64,000 nt of DNA, from assembly GCF_031877795.1 (NCBI RefSeq), contig NC_133934.1:104658610-104722609 (forward strand), given 5' to 3'. Below the pieces are notes generated by a model. It worked only from the letters and a program-made list of their open reading frames with translations, was not told where the DNA came from and did not search any database. Within the stretch, counting starts at the first letter, position 1. Each line of letters starts with the position of its first letter. Of the stretch, positions 13,116 through 26,135 are shown in pieces. Both the position numbers and the translations under genes were made by a program. The DNA is from Strix aluco (taxonomy: Eukaryota > Chordata > Aves > Strigiformes > Strigidae).

Positions 13116-16100
13116 TGAATATTTAAACATTTTATTCAATTAGAGTAGCCTCAACATTTGAAACTGAGAACAAACCACTCGAGCACCCGGTGTTAGCACA
13201 GTGCTACTCCCTTGAGAGGGAAGCAGCTAGGGTCCAGTTCCCTCGTACAGATAATAGAGCCGCATGAGTTTCCTCTAGCCTCTTGAGTAAATGATCCTAT
13301 CCAAGTGACTGGTTTCTGGGCAAGATTAGTATCACAACAGCCTCTCTTCTCTGTGTTATTTGTTTCCTTGACTTTTACAGAAAAAAACTGAAAACAAGTA
13401 CTCCATTTAGGATTTGATGAAATATATCCAAGAGGAATACTGAAGAAAGGAGAAGGAAAGAAAGGAGTTTTTTAATTCTGAGATGAAATGAAATTAATTT
13501 ATTTGTATGACCACTCACCAAACAGTCATTCACTGAGCTCTACTGCTGAACTGCTTGTACTGCTTTTGTCCAATGCATTTTATTTACCTAATATATTTTC
13601 AAATGCTTGATTTCTAAAGGGAATTAGTGTTAGCAAAACACATTCCACAAGAAGCCAAAAATCACGCAAGTAAGGCCGTCTTCATAGCCTGACCCTAATC
13701 TTATCTACTGGAAAGATAACCAAGGGTTATAGTTTAGGTTTATAAGCCTTTATATATCATTTCAAAATCCAGGAGGGTTTTGTTTTTATCGCTTAACTCC
13801 TCCATCTACAGGTAGAAGCTATTGTTTTCAGCTAGTCTATATATTGCTTTGCAGATTAGGACATAGGCTACTTGAGGGATGCCCTTTTCTTTCAGTTCAG
13901 TTGGGCTATTTCTGGGGCATGATGCCCTGGAAGATCACTCTGTGACTGTGTAACTGTCATATTCAGAACTTGTGGATAAAGGCCACTGCTCTCCTTTGGG
14001 CTGAGTTCCTTTGGCCAGAGATGGAGCAGCATGGGAAGATGTGCTGATCTGTGTGGATTTACACAGTTGCAGAGTTTTTACTGATCCCAAGCTATAGTTT
14101 AGAGCTAGAATTCTTCAGCAGAATACATGGAAGAGGAGAGGAAGCCAAAAATGCACATAGCAGTTAGTGGTAGAGACCAGTAGGTAACATTTTTGCAACT
14201 ATACGTCCAGCTTTTGGGCTCCCAGAACAAACTTCTCTGTCAACAAGGATTTTAAGTCTGCTTTATGGAGACTGATCTAAAACCAAAATGATTTATACTC
14301 AAGGGAGTAAAGCTCTGTAAGGCTTTACTAAATATCAAAGCAGATTGTCAAACAGCTCAGGAGCTACGTAAGAACACTCCCTGTAACAACATACACTCCA
14401 TACATATATTTTGTCAAATGTATGCGTAGGTGGTAAGAGAACATTATTTGAAATAACTGGAAAAGGAGTTGAGAATTGTTAAGAATTTGTCTTGGGGAAG
14501 ACATACCTGGCAACATTCTTGATTAGGTAGCCTTCCCCTGAAGAGGAGAACCTTCTTAAAGCTTAGCAACATTTTTAAAAGCACATATTCAAAATGGTAA
14601 TATCATAGCAGCAAGCCGCTCAAGGAAATCTTTTTATTTCTGTATTAAAACACAGATTCACCTGCTTAATTCCAGATTTGTATTGAGGAAGCATTAAGCT
14701 GCTGCAATTCAAGACTCTTCACAATGATGGACGAGATGTCCCTTTACTAACTGGGGTTTTTTGTTTACCATTTGGTGGAAGCACTGAGATGACCATTGCA
14801 GAAGTAGGTAGTATAGACAAAGAATATTTCTAGTTTTCATCTTTGTGCTTTTCATGGATGCAAATTCCATCTATCCCAAAAAATACAGGACTTTTTGACT
14901 TTGGATATGTGCAAGTCAGTATAAATAAAACCAAAGTTGTAGCTATTCATCTGAATACATAGTTTGTTCCTGTATTTTATATGTCATTTTGTACTCATTT
15001 TGCATGCACACATACAGTAATTGTGTAGAGAATGCTAAAGTGGCATTTGTCAAGAGAATTTATTTGTTAAGGGACAGATTTTTTAGAATTACTTAAATAC
15101 CAAGAAATAGCAAAGGTCACACACTGGGATTCCTCAAAATCTCTAAGCAAGAAATTGAAATCTGTGAGAATGAGGAGTGAGACCTTAGGAGTCTTTGTTG
15201 AACATTCCTCAAGGTGTCTGTCTGTCCTTGCACATTTGGACCTTCAGCACTTCAGTGGAGTTGCCCACCATATCATTCTTCTGTCTGACCTAAAATACGA
15301 ACCCAAATACTTTATTCTTGAATGACTTGTTTGGTTGCTTCATGAGATGCAAATTCAGTGAGTGTCTGTGCTTACATCTCAGAAGATAGTGTCATATTGC
15401 GCATTTAATTTACACTGTGAGGACTGTTTCCTTCACAAACAAAAAGACAAATGTCGTTGTTAAATCTGTGTCTTAGGGTACAGTCAAACGTAGTCAGTAC
15501 TGCTTTCAGTTAAGTAAAATATGGTGAGATTATACTGGCAGATACATCATGATTACACAGAGTAATAAAACTTGCTTTCTTCAGGTCACTGTCTTCTCTA
15601 TTTTGAATAAAACTCTGCAAACAGAGACTTTTATAGCAGTTCCCAGCACCTCCCATTCATCTCTTTAGATATTTAAGTTATCTTTGATCTTGAGATATAA
15701 AACTATTCCTTCAGTTTACCACAGATTAAAATGTTCAGCCTCTGAAAGGAGCTGCCTGCAGCATCCCACTGGGCTGGGTACAGAACCTTATCAACAAGGG
15801 GCGATTCTGCCACCCTCATCCCTTGCAGGTAGTACCTCATTGACACAAACAGTCTTGTTAGCTGCCTTTTATTACTCACAAAGAAAAATGTTGCTTAGTG
15901 TGAGTCAGGATGGCAGAGTTGGGCCCTTGATGAACAAAGAGTCTGGGATTATCGTTCCGAAAAGCCCCCTGAGGCCTGTATCAAGAGTTATTAACCACTG
16001 ATTCAGCCCATGGCATTATTTTGTAGGCTTAAGTGGGATTTCAGTAGTATATTGGGTCTTGTGTCTGTGTAGGGGTGAATTTTGCCCTCTGTTATTTTAT

Positions 16101-18603
16101 CTTATAAATAGCTGTTACAGTTTCTCTTTTACATTATTGTTTAAATCTCTTTCAAAGATATAGTTTCTTAATCCCCTGCTGCTTTTTTTTTCTTTATTCT
16201 AATAAAGAATAAATAAATTTGCAAATCCACACATGACTGAAACAAAAGGCAAATAAGCCCTGCACGGTTTGTATTTGGTGTGGGATACCTCATTTTGATG
16301 ATTTCAGTCATCATTCATTTGAAAAGCAGAAGCTATGATTGTTAAGCCTCATTATTTTCAATGAAGCCTGACAGTTTCAAGGTTAAACAGAAGACAGCTA
16401 CTTTCATCCCAGTGGTATTTCTCTTCAAACATGGGCAGCTCTTCGCTAACTTGTTCTGCTCTGGTGTGCAGTGTCATTGCTTGGTCACAGAGTGGTGCAC
16501 ATCTAAGCCTGATTGCAGGACAGGGTGTAAGCAGTGACCTCCAACCTATGTCTCCCCAAAAGAAACCTCAATTATTGAAGTAATTTTCCCCCCACTTGTA
16601 TAAGCCGTAGAGTATTTCTTTTTAACTGACCAGTGATTTAAATAAGCCATGATCTCAGATTTTACTATTTTTCTGCTGTCTGCCAGAAAACAATTTGCAG
16701 CCCAAATCTTCTGTCTGTCCAGACAGTTTGAAATGTTTCTCCTATGCTTTATGTCTCTGAAGCATATTAGAGAGGGTGCTAGTGTGAGAGAGAAAAAGAC
16801 CTCCAGTGATAGTTGAAGTGGCTGAGAAAGCTACAGTGCTTCTGAACATACATGCGGTTAAAAGTGAGGACTGATCTGCCATTGCTTTCTGAAATTGCAC
16901 ATGGACTAACATCTGATTTAACAGGGAAACTTCTCAGTAAGAGAGGCTGAGGAAACTATGACCTATCAGTAACTGAGTTAAAACCCTTAGAACCCAGAAA
17001 ACATTGATTTATCCACTGCGAGAAAATTTTCAGGAACAAATAACTTGTGAAAGCCCTGACTTTATATTTGCATGGACTGACTGCCCTGAGTTATGACTGT
17101 CTGGGTGCTGCCTCTAGAAAGACAAAGAAGTGCAGTAGATGTGTGTTACAAAAACAGGAAAAATTCACTAGTTAGTTAAATAGGAAAAGCAGTACTTGGA
17201 AAACTGAAAAGAGAGGAGTAGCTAAGCAGTAGTTTTTCACCTGTGCTTTCACTCCTTTAGAGTGAAGTACATTCCACATACATTTGCTGGTGTCTGATAA
17301 TTACATTAGGGTGGTGAATTCTTAATCTTGTTTCAGGAATTAAGTCACCTGGTGAGTACAATGAAAGGTGTAGCTTCATGGTGCTTGGTGGTTCCTGGAA
17401 AACAAGTGTTTCAATACGTACTGTGTGCGTTAGTCATGACTTGTGGCAATAAATCCAAGACGTGTTAACTAGTTTTCATGCACTGAAGTTACTAATCCAT
17501 CCATGAGATAAATGAATTTTGTAGTTCTGATAAAGCTGTTATTTTTATTTCCTATCTGTATTCCTCATGTTGTGTAATATATTTAAAAAATAACAACAAC
17601 AAAAAAAAAAAACTTGTCTTTTCAGATAAGAAAAAATAGTCAACTTTGCAACCGTGAATACATCTATTTGAACCTGCAACTCTTTTTATCCATTGTGGAA
17701 ATTGTGTGTATAATATACTAAGAGGGTTCTACTACTACACACTGCTTTTATATAGTTAGTTTATTTGTGGGAGGGCTTTCATTGAAAGATCCCATAAAAT
17801 ACAGATAAATTGAAGAAATAGCTTGGGGGTGCTGAAGGTAAATGTGTGCAAATGGAAATTTCACCCTTTGCATTTGCCTACGTACTTTAATAAAAAGAAA
17901 GAATAAATTAAGCCAGTGAGATGCTGGACATGCCTATAGCCTGTGCCTTAAAACTAAGAGAGGATTAGGTGACTCTCTGTTCTACTTATTTAGACTCTTA
18001 ATTTTTCTGTAGTTGTCTCGACATAATAATCATACGAGCCACCTTCAAAATATCATCGACCACATCCTCAGAAACTTGGCTTGAGTATTTTGAAAAAGTT
18101 TTTGACATAAAACACATGGGGTTTTAGGCATAAATTTATAAACTGGACAGTAAAAGTATCTGTTGGATAACAGGCAGGGTGTTTTTTAAGGGGAAACAAC
18201 AGCTAAGTGTTACATTTAACAAGAGCCATGGATCACTCATGTTTTAAAAAGTTCAAGAATTGAATGTCCTGCATGTCTGACGTATATGTGCCACAGGATT
18301 GCTGCACAGGGTTTTGTGTTAAAGCCTTACGGGGACCTCAGATACTACATATACTACAAAAGAAAAGTGAGTTGATATATATCACTGACTGCAAATGGGT
18401 TGGGTTGTAGGTTAAAAAGTTTTCCGTAAGTTGTCTGCATTTTCCCTTAATGTCTGTCTTTTACAGTAGTGCTTTGTTTCTGAGCATGACCACCACCAGG
18501 ACAGCTTGGTTCAGTGCAAACACTGTCTCTTTCAGCCAGAACATTCCTAACGTTAGCTTCCTTGTTTTTTTCTCTCCTCTCCCTCTCCCCTGCCCCCTCT
18601 CAG

Positions 18604-18670
18604 GTTGGAAAGGCTGGTGGACGTCCTGAGGAAGAAGGTTGGAGCAGGGACCATTAGGACCGTGATCTGA
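18604..18670 (+). CDS. MIPOL1: MIPOL1 terminal coding exon (C-terminal 21 residues)
   Basis: MIPOL1 (mirror-image polydactyly 1) is a coiled-coil protein of about 440 residues in mammals. Its gene was found disrupted in a patient with mirror-image polydactyly, and its biochemical role is poorly defined. Here a strong polypyrimidine tract and AG (18580-18603) precede one base completing a split codon. Then LERLVDVLRKKVGAGTIRTVI is read in frame and ends in TGA at 18668-18670. From memory the human C-terminus is LERLVDVLRKKVGTGTMRTVI, differing at two of 21 positions. The phase (one carried base) fits an AAG lysine split across the intron. The gene is on the + strand, tail to tail with FOXA1, as in mammals. 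It is partial: all earlier exons lie outside the window. It is too short for ORF callers and rests on the similarity, splice site and synteny together. Confidence 0.9.
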
Positions 18671-20577
18671 TTGAAAGCTCTAGTCTAAGGAAGCATTCAC
18701 ATCTGGTGACCAGGCTGCTTCATTCAGCACTGTGTAAACACTAAAGCCTTAACTTAGCAAACAGTTGTTAGAAGTGGGACACTCCAGCGACATTCCAAGC
18801 TGAGATAAAATCAAATCATAAATGTTTAACTACTTTGCTGCTGAGTTCTGTGATTTGTTGAAATGTTTTACTGCAAACATATATTTGTTTTTAAGCAGAT
18901 GCATTGTGGCACTGTGTACTGTGAAAAATTATGTAGATGCTTATTTTAACAGTCTGTCCTCTCAGTGTTACTAGACTATAGTCTGCTGCAAGACACAGCT
19001 TGATTATGTTTTCAATACTGCAGGCTTCAGGTGCAAAATCCTGCAAAGTGGTTTCAAAATTTAAATCCCTTGTGTTATTTGTGAGACTGCAAACAGTCCG
19101 GTATTTGTATGTTAATTATATTAATTGATAAAGTAGGTTCACATTCAAGAAATATCTCTGGCTAGTATATGGGAGATTTTTTCCTCCTTACTCATAGCCC
19201 ATTGAATTGCAGCTGGTGACTGTGGCTACATCTAAGGGAAGGATACATGTATAGCTTTATGTAACGGTTGAATAGCTATGCTAGCACATGGCATTTTGAG
19301 CATACATTAAAAAGAAATGTACAGTTAGGTTTCACTGGAGGTACAGCTTCATAAATTGCAACATGAAAGCCTTGTGACAGTATCTCAGACAGTGGGGAAG
19401 GTTTCCTGTATTGTTTTTAGTCACTCCTCTGTCGTTTCCTATGAGGGAAAATCTCTCAAATATTCAGAAACCACCTTACAGAGTCAAAATTCGCCTTTTC
19501 AGTGTAAAGTGGGTCCCTCATCCCTTTCCTACAAGACTTTTTGCCTGCTTCTTCTAGAACCTCTGATTGCTCTGCAGTGCAGGAGTACCATCCAGGTTGG
19601 GCTTGAGGCCAGACTGCCAACTCTCTGCTTTGTGTACTCCTGAAGTGTCCTAGGACTGAACTCAAAGGGTGAAGGATAGACTTCTACAGGGAGAGGAGAA
19701 ATTGAGGGGTGAGGAGAAAAATTTGGGGTACACAGACATTATAGACCTTACAGATAGAGGAGAGTTGAACCTATAGCTTTATTTGTGACCCAAACATCTC
19801 CCTGTATTTGGTATGTCTGTCACATGACCAAAGGTGAGCAGAAAGGTCAGGTCAGTGCTCGTAAACCTGCTCAAGAAGGCAGCTGTAATCGCTAAGCAGC
19901 CCAAATTCAGTAATGAATCTGAGGAGCATGGTGGACTTTAAGCTAGTCCCAGGACCAGCCAGCTCAGACAGAGTGGATGTAGCTCCTAAGGCTTCCACTT
20001 GCCTACTCTGCTTTGTGTTTAATGTTGTTATGCTGTCTTCCCTCCTAATGTTTGCTTGTGCAGATGTCATGATATGGCAGTCTAACTGAAGAAAGCAAAA
20101 TTTTTATTATGGATAGGGGGAGACATTTCAATGCCTGGTTTTCCTTTCAAGCACTTCCATGTTAAACTTTCATCACCTGCAGACCTAAGCTCCTAAGGTC
20201 CATCAACCAAACCTAACCCCTTGCAGAGAGATGAGTAGCATTCCTCCAAGCCAAATTTACCCAACTTATTTCTAGAAACTTCTGAAGTGCTCCTTTTTGA
20301 CCTTTGGTTGATCCTAAACCAGCCAGTGAGTCTGGAGTCTCTCCCCCATGCCTATTCAGTGGGAAGAAAGTTTAATGCTCCCAGACCAGAGGACCATCAC
20401 CCCCCAGCTCCCAGCCCCTTCACTATCTCCCGTGTGCTGCTGTCCAGCACTTGGGCAACTCAGCTGCTCTTTTTCCTACTGTCCTCATTGAGCTTTAGGG
20501 AGCTAAGTGAAAGACAAGATCTCCTGATCTGCCAGTGCTGTTGAACTATTTCTGCTCTAGGGAGGTGGTGAGGAAGG
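18671..20577 (+). other. MIPOL1: MIPOL1 3' UTR and downstream flank
   Basis: Non-coding sequence follows the MIPOL1 stop codon. The real 3' end cannot be fixed. A variant polyadenylation hexamer (ATTAAA) lies at 19306-19311, and the first canonical AATAAA is at 20578-20583, just before the antisense CR1 element. Open frames in this interval (for example 19356-19643 +) have no family resemblance and no supporting signals. Confidence 0.5.
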
Positions 20578-20583
20578 AATAAA
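20578..20583 (+). terminator. MIPOL1: Candidate MIPOL1 polyadenylation signal (AATAAA)
   Basis: This is the first canonical AATAAA on the + strand after the MIPOL1 stop, 1.9 kb downstream. An ATTAAA variant at 19306-19311 is a nearer alternative. Without transcript data neither can be preferred firmly. Confidence 0.3.
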
Positions 20584-20601
20584 GATAAAAATGTAAGGAC
20601 T

Positions 20602-21780
20602 ACCGTAGTGTGCTAGACCAAAGTCCAGCTAGCCCAAAGACTGCCTCTGGCAATAACCGGTAGATGCCTAGGAAAGAGTTTAAAGTCAAGTCAGCACTAG
20701 TAACCTTTCTGCAAAATGGTCTCCCAGCAATTTGTTATTTAGGGGCTTTCTGACACAGAGGTGGTATCTTTGTATTTAGCAGCATTTTTTCATGACCTGT
20801 TTTTGAATCCATTTGAACTTTTGGTATCTATTCATCATGAGGACTTATGCCATTAATGATGCACTGAGTGAAGAAATATTTCCTTTTCTTTGTTATGAAC
20901 CAGCTCTATTCATTTGCTATCACCTAGTTTTTGTATTAGAGAAACGGTGAACAACCATTCCCTGCTCATATTGTTTCTGTGTCCCTTGTGATTTTATGTA
21001 TTTGGCATCCTTCTCCCACCATCTCTTTTCCAGGGAGAACCCCTAGTCTCTTGTAAAGAAGTTGTCTTATGTTTTTATTTGGCCTTGTCATGCTAATCTA
21101 TTTCTTTTCCAGTTCTGCAGTGTTTTTACTGAGAGACAGCCAGATTTGTGCCTGGTACTCAAGATGCAGACAAATTGTGACTTTAACAGTTGTCATAATG
21201 ATGTTGTCTGTTTTATTCTCTGTGCTATTTGTAATCATTTTTAGCATTGGGTTTGCTTTATGACACATGATTTCTTGGAATTAATATTTCTGTAATAATA
21301 ACAACTCTAGATCTCATTCCTCAGTTAATGTTCAGCTCAGAGTTCATCATAGCGTGTATGAAGACAGAACTGTTATCTGAATGCATAACTTTGCATTTAT
21401 GGGTACTGAATATCATCTGTTGTTTTAGCATGCATTTCCTGGTGACCATGAGCTCCTATTCCATCTCTTCTCACAGCTCATCTTTACTACTCACAGTAAC
21501 ATGGTATCATCAGCATCTCCGTGCTGAATATGGTAATATGAAATACAACCATCTCCAAATTAAACCCCTTTTCAAGCTGATTTCTTAGTTAAATTGAACG
21601 TGGGCTGTGGGACAAATATACCTGTAGGACAATAAGGTAACTTTCCTCCACTGTGAAAATGATACATTTATTCTTACCCATTGTTTGAATCTAACTTTGA
21701 ACTACTTACTTTTCAATGTAAAGGTCTTCCCTCTTACTCCTTGGCAGCTTTGATGAGGAAGCTTGTTTGCTACTTTGGAA
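20602..21780 (-). mobile_element. Old CR1-type LINE fragment, antisense
   Basis: The + strand reads like the reverse complement of a CR1 LINE 3' half. Blocks in the expected order include 'agaccaaagtccagctagcc' (about 20616), 'gtgaagaaatatttcctttt' (about 20868), 'ctcttttccagg' (about 21024), 'gtcatgctaatc' (about 21088), 'gtactcaagatg' (about 21155), 'aactttgcatttatgg' (about 21388), 'atggtatcatcagcatct' (about 21501) and 'cttccctcttactccttggc' (about 21725). These correspond to the ancient CR1 lineage abundant in turtles and crocodilians. The element therefore lies with its 3' end near 20.6 kb. It is degraded, with frameshifts and stops throughout, and encodes nothing intact. The high end is uncertain by about 100 bases. 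Confidence 0.75.
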
Positions 21781-24700
21781 ATGCAAGTTTACTAAATCAG
21801 GGCTTGTTTTCCATGCATGAATGTGCTAAGTTCCTTCTTCCCCTAGGAGTATCAAGAGCTTCTCACCTTCCCCCAAGTCTTTCTGCCTCTGATCTAATAA
21901 TCTTGTGAGTGCAGGCTTCATACAGCAAGACTGTTTGACCTCCAGCCTCTTGGGTCCTCTGGCTTTGTTTGGGAAAGTAGGATCGGCTGGGCAAAAGTCA
22001 TCTAGCAGGCTTGATGTCAGATACATCTGGTTGTGGGTAATACTTGATTCAGTAAAATTAGGTGATAATTTTGCTTCATAATTTTCCTTTTGACACATTG
22101 TACCTAAGGTGAAAAAGTATTTCCTGAGTCTGTCTTATGTCTTGCACCAAGTAGCCTGAAAGTCAGTGAGCTTTTTAGTTAGGGAGTTTTATCGTCCTGT
22201 AGATAAATTACTTTGAATCATAATTAAATTAGGTGTTGATTTTTCAAATTCAGTAGAAATGTTTGTCTTCTTTGAAAAGGACCTTGGGAAGTTTACTGCA
22301 CTGAGAGGCGAAGATTCAGAAATGGTTGGGTTCTCACTCTTCCTTGCTAACAACCTGGTGTGTGGTCTGTGGCAAATCCCTTAGTGACAGTCATAAAAGG
22401 TATTCAGCCCCTGAAGAGGTGCCTAGGCTCCTCGGGAGAGTTTGCAAAAGCATCTGTGTGGCTAACGTCAAAACACTTTCACTTCTTCACCAGCTGAAGT
22501 GAACAGCAAAAGTCACACAGGTCTGGTAATGCAGGCCCAGCCTTTAGTACCCTCGGGTGAATTTCTGGCCCCATTGAACCCAGTCTGAGTTTTGCTTTTC
22601 AGGGTAAGGAGGGCAGGAATTCTGGTCTGGCAAGTAAAAACAGGTGATAATGATAACACAGGTTAATTGACTTTTATCGTATGGTTTATTCATTGAGAAC
22701 TGATTGATGACTGTGCAGAGTTCTGAAAGTGAAGAGAAGCCTGCCCCTATACAGCAGACAAATGCAATTGTCACTTCTGTTGTAATTTATGAGAGAAGGA
22801 TGAGATTGCATCAGATTACGTACCAGGAGTAGCAATTCATTTGCCTCCCAATGGAACAGCACTTCATGATGAAAGGTGGCTCACCATAGGCAATGCTTAT
22901 GGTGACGGTTGTAATTACTGGTCAAATTAGTGTCCCGGCTGTCTTGAGATACTCAGAAACATCCTTCCCCTGTGAGATTTTGTGTATTTCTCTTGATGAT
23001 CCTGCAGCACGTTATGCATTGGGAGCCATTTCTGGTATGTGCCAGGGTAAAATATGTAAATACCATCATGTTGGCTCGGGGTAAGAGCGTTATTAATGCT
23101 TTTCGGCACTGTAATTATATTCATAGTAAGCCTTCCCTAAGCCCTCACTAATTAACAATATTGTGACAAATCAACTTTAACAGAAAAGAACTGTGAACCT
23201 TTAGTCATTTAGTACTGTTTTTCATTCAGCCCACAGCCCAAAATTGGTGGCATGGTTTTCTGTAGTAGTGTTGGGAAAACTGCTGATATTTGAAAAGTTC
23301 TAAGCCACCTCAGTCTTGTTAGTGGAATCTTGTAGATGAAACCAGTTTGATTTCTCTTTGAATATATTCACAGGAAAATAAGATTCATTAGTTAATCATT
23401 AATGTAGGGGAATATTAAAACTCCTTTTATAAATAAGCCATCATATTAAAATAGTTTAGTAATGTCAATATGTTGTCATAGGCACATTTATTTATTTATT
23501 CCAAATCACAGGACATTTTACAAGATACCTTAATTTTCAGAGTAAATGGCTTTATAAATATTCTTATTGGGTGATCAAGAATTGTAACATCTTTAATCCA
23601 CATACACAAATGAACTTGCTATCTAAATGTCACGATTTCTCTGTGCCTTTATTTTCTTAATTTATAATAATTCCAGATGAAGGCTGTAGGTTTGTTGGGT
23701 TTTTTTCTTTTTAATTTGTACCCCAGAAGATTTTTGTCCCATGCAAGAATAAACTGTGAGGCACATGAAATCGGTGACTGGCAGTTTCTCTGATATTGTG
23801 CTTGCTGTGATTGCAGCGTTACATGTACTGACTCTTATCGCTGTACCATTTCACATCAGGTCTGCAGAACTGGACTTTCTCTGTTTGTTCTTCTCATGCA
23901 TTGGTAAATAAAATGTATTCACCAGTCCAAAAAAACAAAGTGGTGTTCTCATATTAGGTTGATTATAAGTCAGCTGTTGAGCTTCAGTGGTCTAAACATT
24001 TCATTCTTCAGTTTTGTTGGGAGCACACGTGTTCTGTGAGGCTTTTAAACAAATACTTGAAATGGTTGAAAGATTTACATTGCCAGTGCCTAGCTAAATA
24101 TGTAGTCTTTAGAAAAGACATGGTTTATTTTGGCACCATTTGAAAAACTCAACTATTTTAAACATTTGTTAAGTTCAAGCTTGCACATTTGAACTAAAAG
24201 TTTGCGTTCCAAAATGGCATCTCGGGTTACCTGTCTCTCTCTCTTTTGTATTTTATAATCCCTTTATTAAAATAGTCCACAAAAGGAGTTGGGTTTGGAG
24301 TGTGGTTTTTTATTGTTAATTGTAAAATATTGCCATTAAGTTAATCAATTTTAAGGTAACATTTACCTGGTAACTCTATTCAACTAAACATCAGAAATGC
24401 AAAGCCGGAAGTGTTTTCAGAATTTAGGGCTTCATGTTGGTAGGCAAGACTTGGTTGTAAAATTAATCAAATACAGCAATAGTGGAAAATCCTGCAGTGG
24501 TTTACTCTTAGTCATATTATGTACTGTGATGTGTAAGTACTAACCCTGATGGTGAGAGCAGGGCCAGGCAATAAAGAAAGCAGGTAGAAAATGTGTATTG
24601 CACTGATAAATAGAATAGCTCAAGGAAAAGGAAAAGCTGTCTTTGACCTGGAGTTGGTTTTCTTTTCCTTCCCTTGACAGATGGGAGAGGCACAGGCAAC

Positions 24701-26060
24701 ATTTAGTCTAATTTAAAAAACAAACAAGCAAACTTTTATTTTCTCCTAAGTTTTAACCTGAAACTTCTACTGAAACTTAAAAAGTTGAGAATGTATAAAT
24801 TGAAACCACCATATTTTGTTTAAAACCTGTGAGAACCCCTGTTCAACAAGTCCTGGAGTGCACCATTACAATCATGCATGTGCTTTGGTGTGTTGCCCAA
24901 CCAGCGGCCAGCTGCAAAGGGTCACACTCCCTTCTGAGAAGCTGTCATCAAGAGGAGTTTGGCATGTTCTCTCCATGGTTACCTTGAGCCAAAGGTCATG
25001 TGTCACATTCACAGAAGTTCATTGCTATTTGAATGGCTTTTGAACTTGGTAGAAGCAGATCCATTGTCATATGGTAAAGTAACAATATACCTGATAGAAT
25101 TGGTCACAACTGCTTCCCAGTGGCTGTGCTAAAGCAAGGTTATGGTAACCCTTGCAGAATACATTACATGAATTTGTGATGAATAATACCCACACATGAA
25201 TATGCACACTGTATTTCACATAAAATTGAAAAATGTAATGATTTCCTGAAGAATCTGAGGGATGGAAACGATGGGATATTTGTGCATGAAATAAGCATTA
25301 GCAGAACTAATTTCAGAACCAAACTTTAAAAGAAAAAAAAAAAGATACAAAAATGAAAAACTGCTTTAGTACTACTCTAATGAATTGTCTGAAGCCTCAG
25401 GACTTTATTCATTAGTATTTGACTTTCACTGATGTAGTGCCACTATTTCACAAGTTTTGTGATCAAAGAGGTAAACTTTTCAAAAATCAGTCTGAGAAAG
25501 GAGGCTACTGGTGTCTAAGCTGATATAGGTATCAGTTTAGATATCTGTGAGTAAGAATCAGCTTTTCAAAATATTTAGCTTATTCAGAGAACATACTCAA
25601 CTCAGATGCAGCCTCTGTGAAAGTATACTAGACTAGAAATAGAATAACAAACAGTAGGAAGTCTCCATCAACACATGCTCATAGCCCTAATATCACCCCA
25701 TTGGGTGCTTTAACAGGCTATACAAAATTATCAGCTTTATTTCTTCCACTTTATATAGGCAACATTTTCTCTCTCACCCCTAACATTCTACCAGTGCATG
25801 GAGAACATCAATATTACAGATTATGGTTACTAAACACTAGCTGTAGACTTAAGCAAGAGAGGGAGGCACGTGAATAGATAAAGACTAGGAATGTGATCAG
25901 CTACAGCATTTTTGTATCTGTTTGTTTTAAAATGGCAGTGCAGGAAATGAAATGCTTCACGCTATGACTGTGGTACGGCAGACCAGCTCTACTGCTCAAC
26001 CATATTCTCACTGGTGGGGACATTACCCTCACCCACAGTCCAAAAATGTAGGGTTGTATA
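21781..26060. other. AT-rich intergenic DNA, no gene seen
   Basis: No open frame here resembles a known protein. Part of it, about 22880-23760, has the even, repeat-free, homeobox-site-rich texture typical of conserved non-coding DNA (TTAATTA-like and TAAT words, and a TTTATTTATTTATT run near 23488). That sub-interval is discussed as a candidate regulatory block. The remainder shows nothing specific. Confidence 0.5.
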
Positions 26061-26135
26061 GGATATGGATATGGATATGGATATGGATATGGATATGGAT
26101 ATGGATATGGATATGGATATGGATATGGATATGGA
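26061..26135 (+). repeat. (GGATAT)n hexanucleotide microsatellite
   Basis: There are 12.5 uninterrupted copies of GGATAT. No unit shows a substitution, implying recent expansion or a polymorphic locus. It creates artefactual open frames on both strands, Trp-Ile repeats on + and Tyr-Pro repeats on -, which should not be annotated as proteins. Confidence 0.97.

Larger units (their letters stand above)
1..18603 (+). other. MIPOL1: MIPOL1 last intron (partial), no further exon recognised
   Basis: This AT-rich stretch lies directly 5' of the terminal MIPOL1 exon, so it must be intronic sequence of that gene unless other exons are hidden in it. Open frames here are short, begin at arbitrary ATGs and have no recognisable protein similarity. 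I looked for the preceding MIPOL1 coiled-coil exon (the region before the LERLVDVLRKK end) and did not find it. Human MIPOL1 is a very large gene with long introns, so its absence is expected. The stretch holds ancient repeat debris at 12.6-13.3 kb and short A or T runs. It ends in a long pyrimidine tract followed by AG at 18602-18603. Confidence 0.7.
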
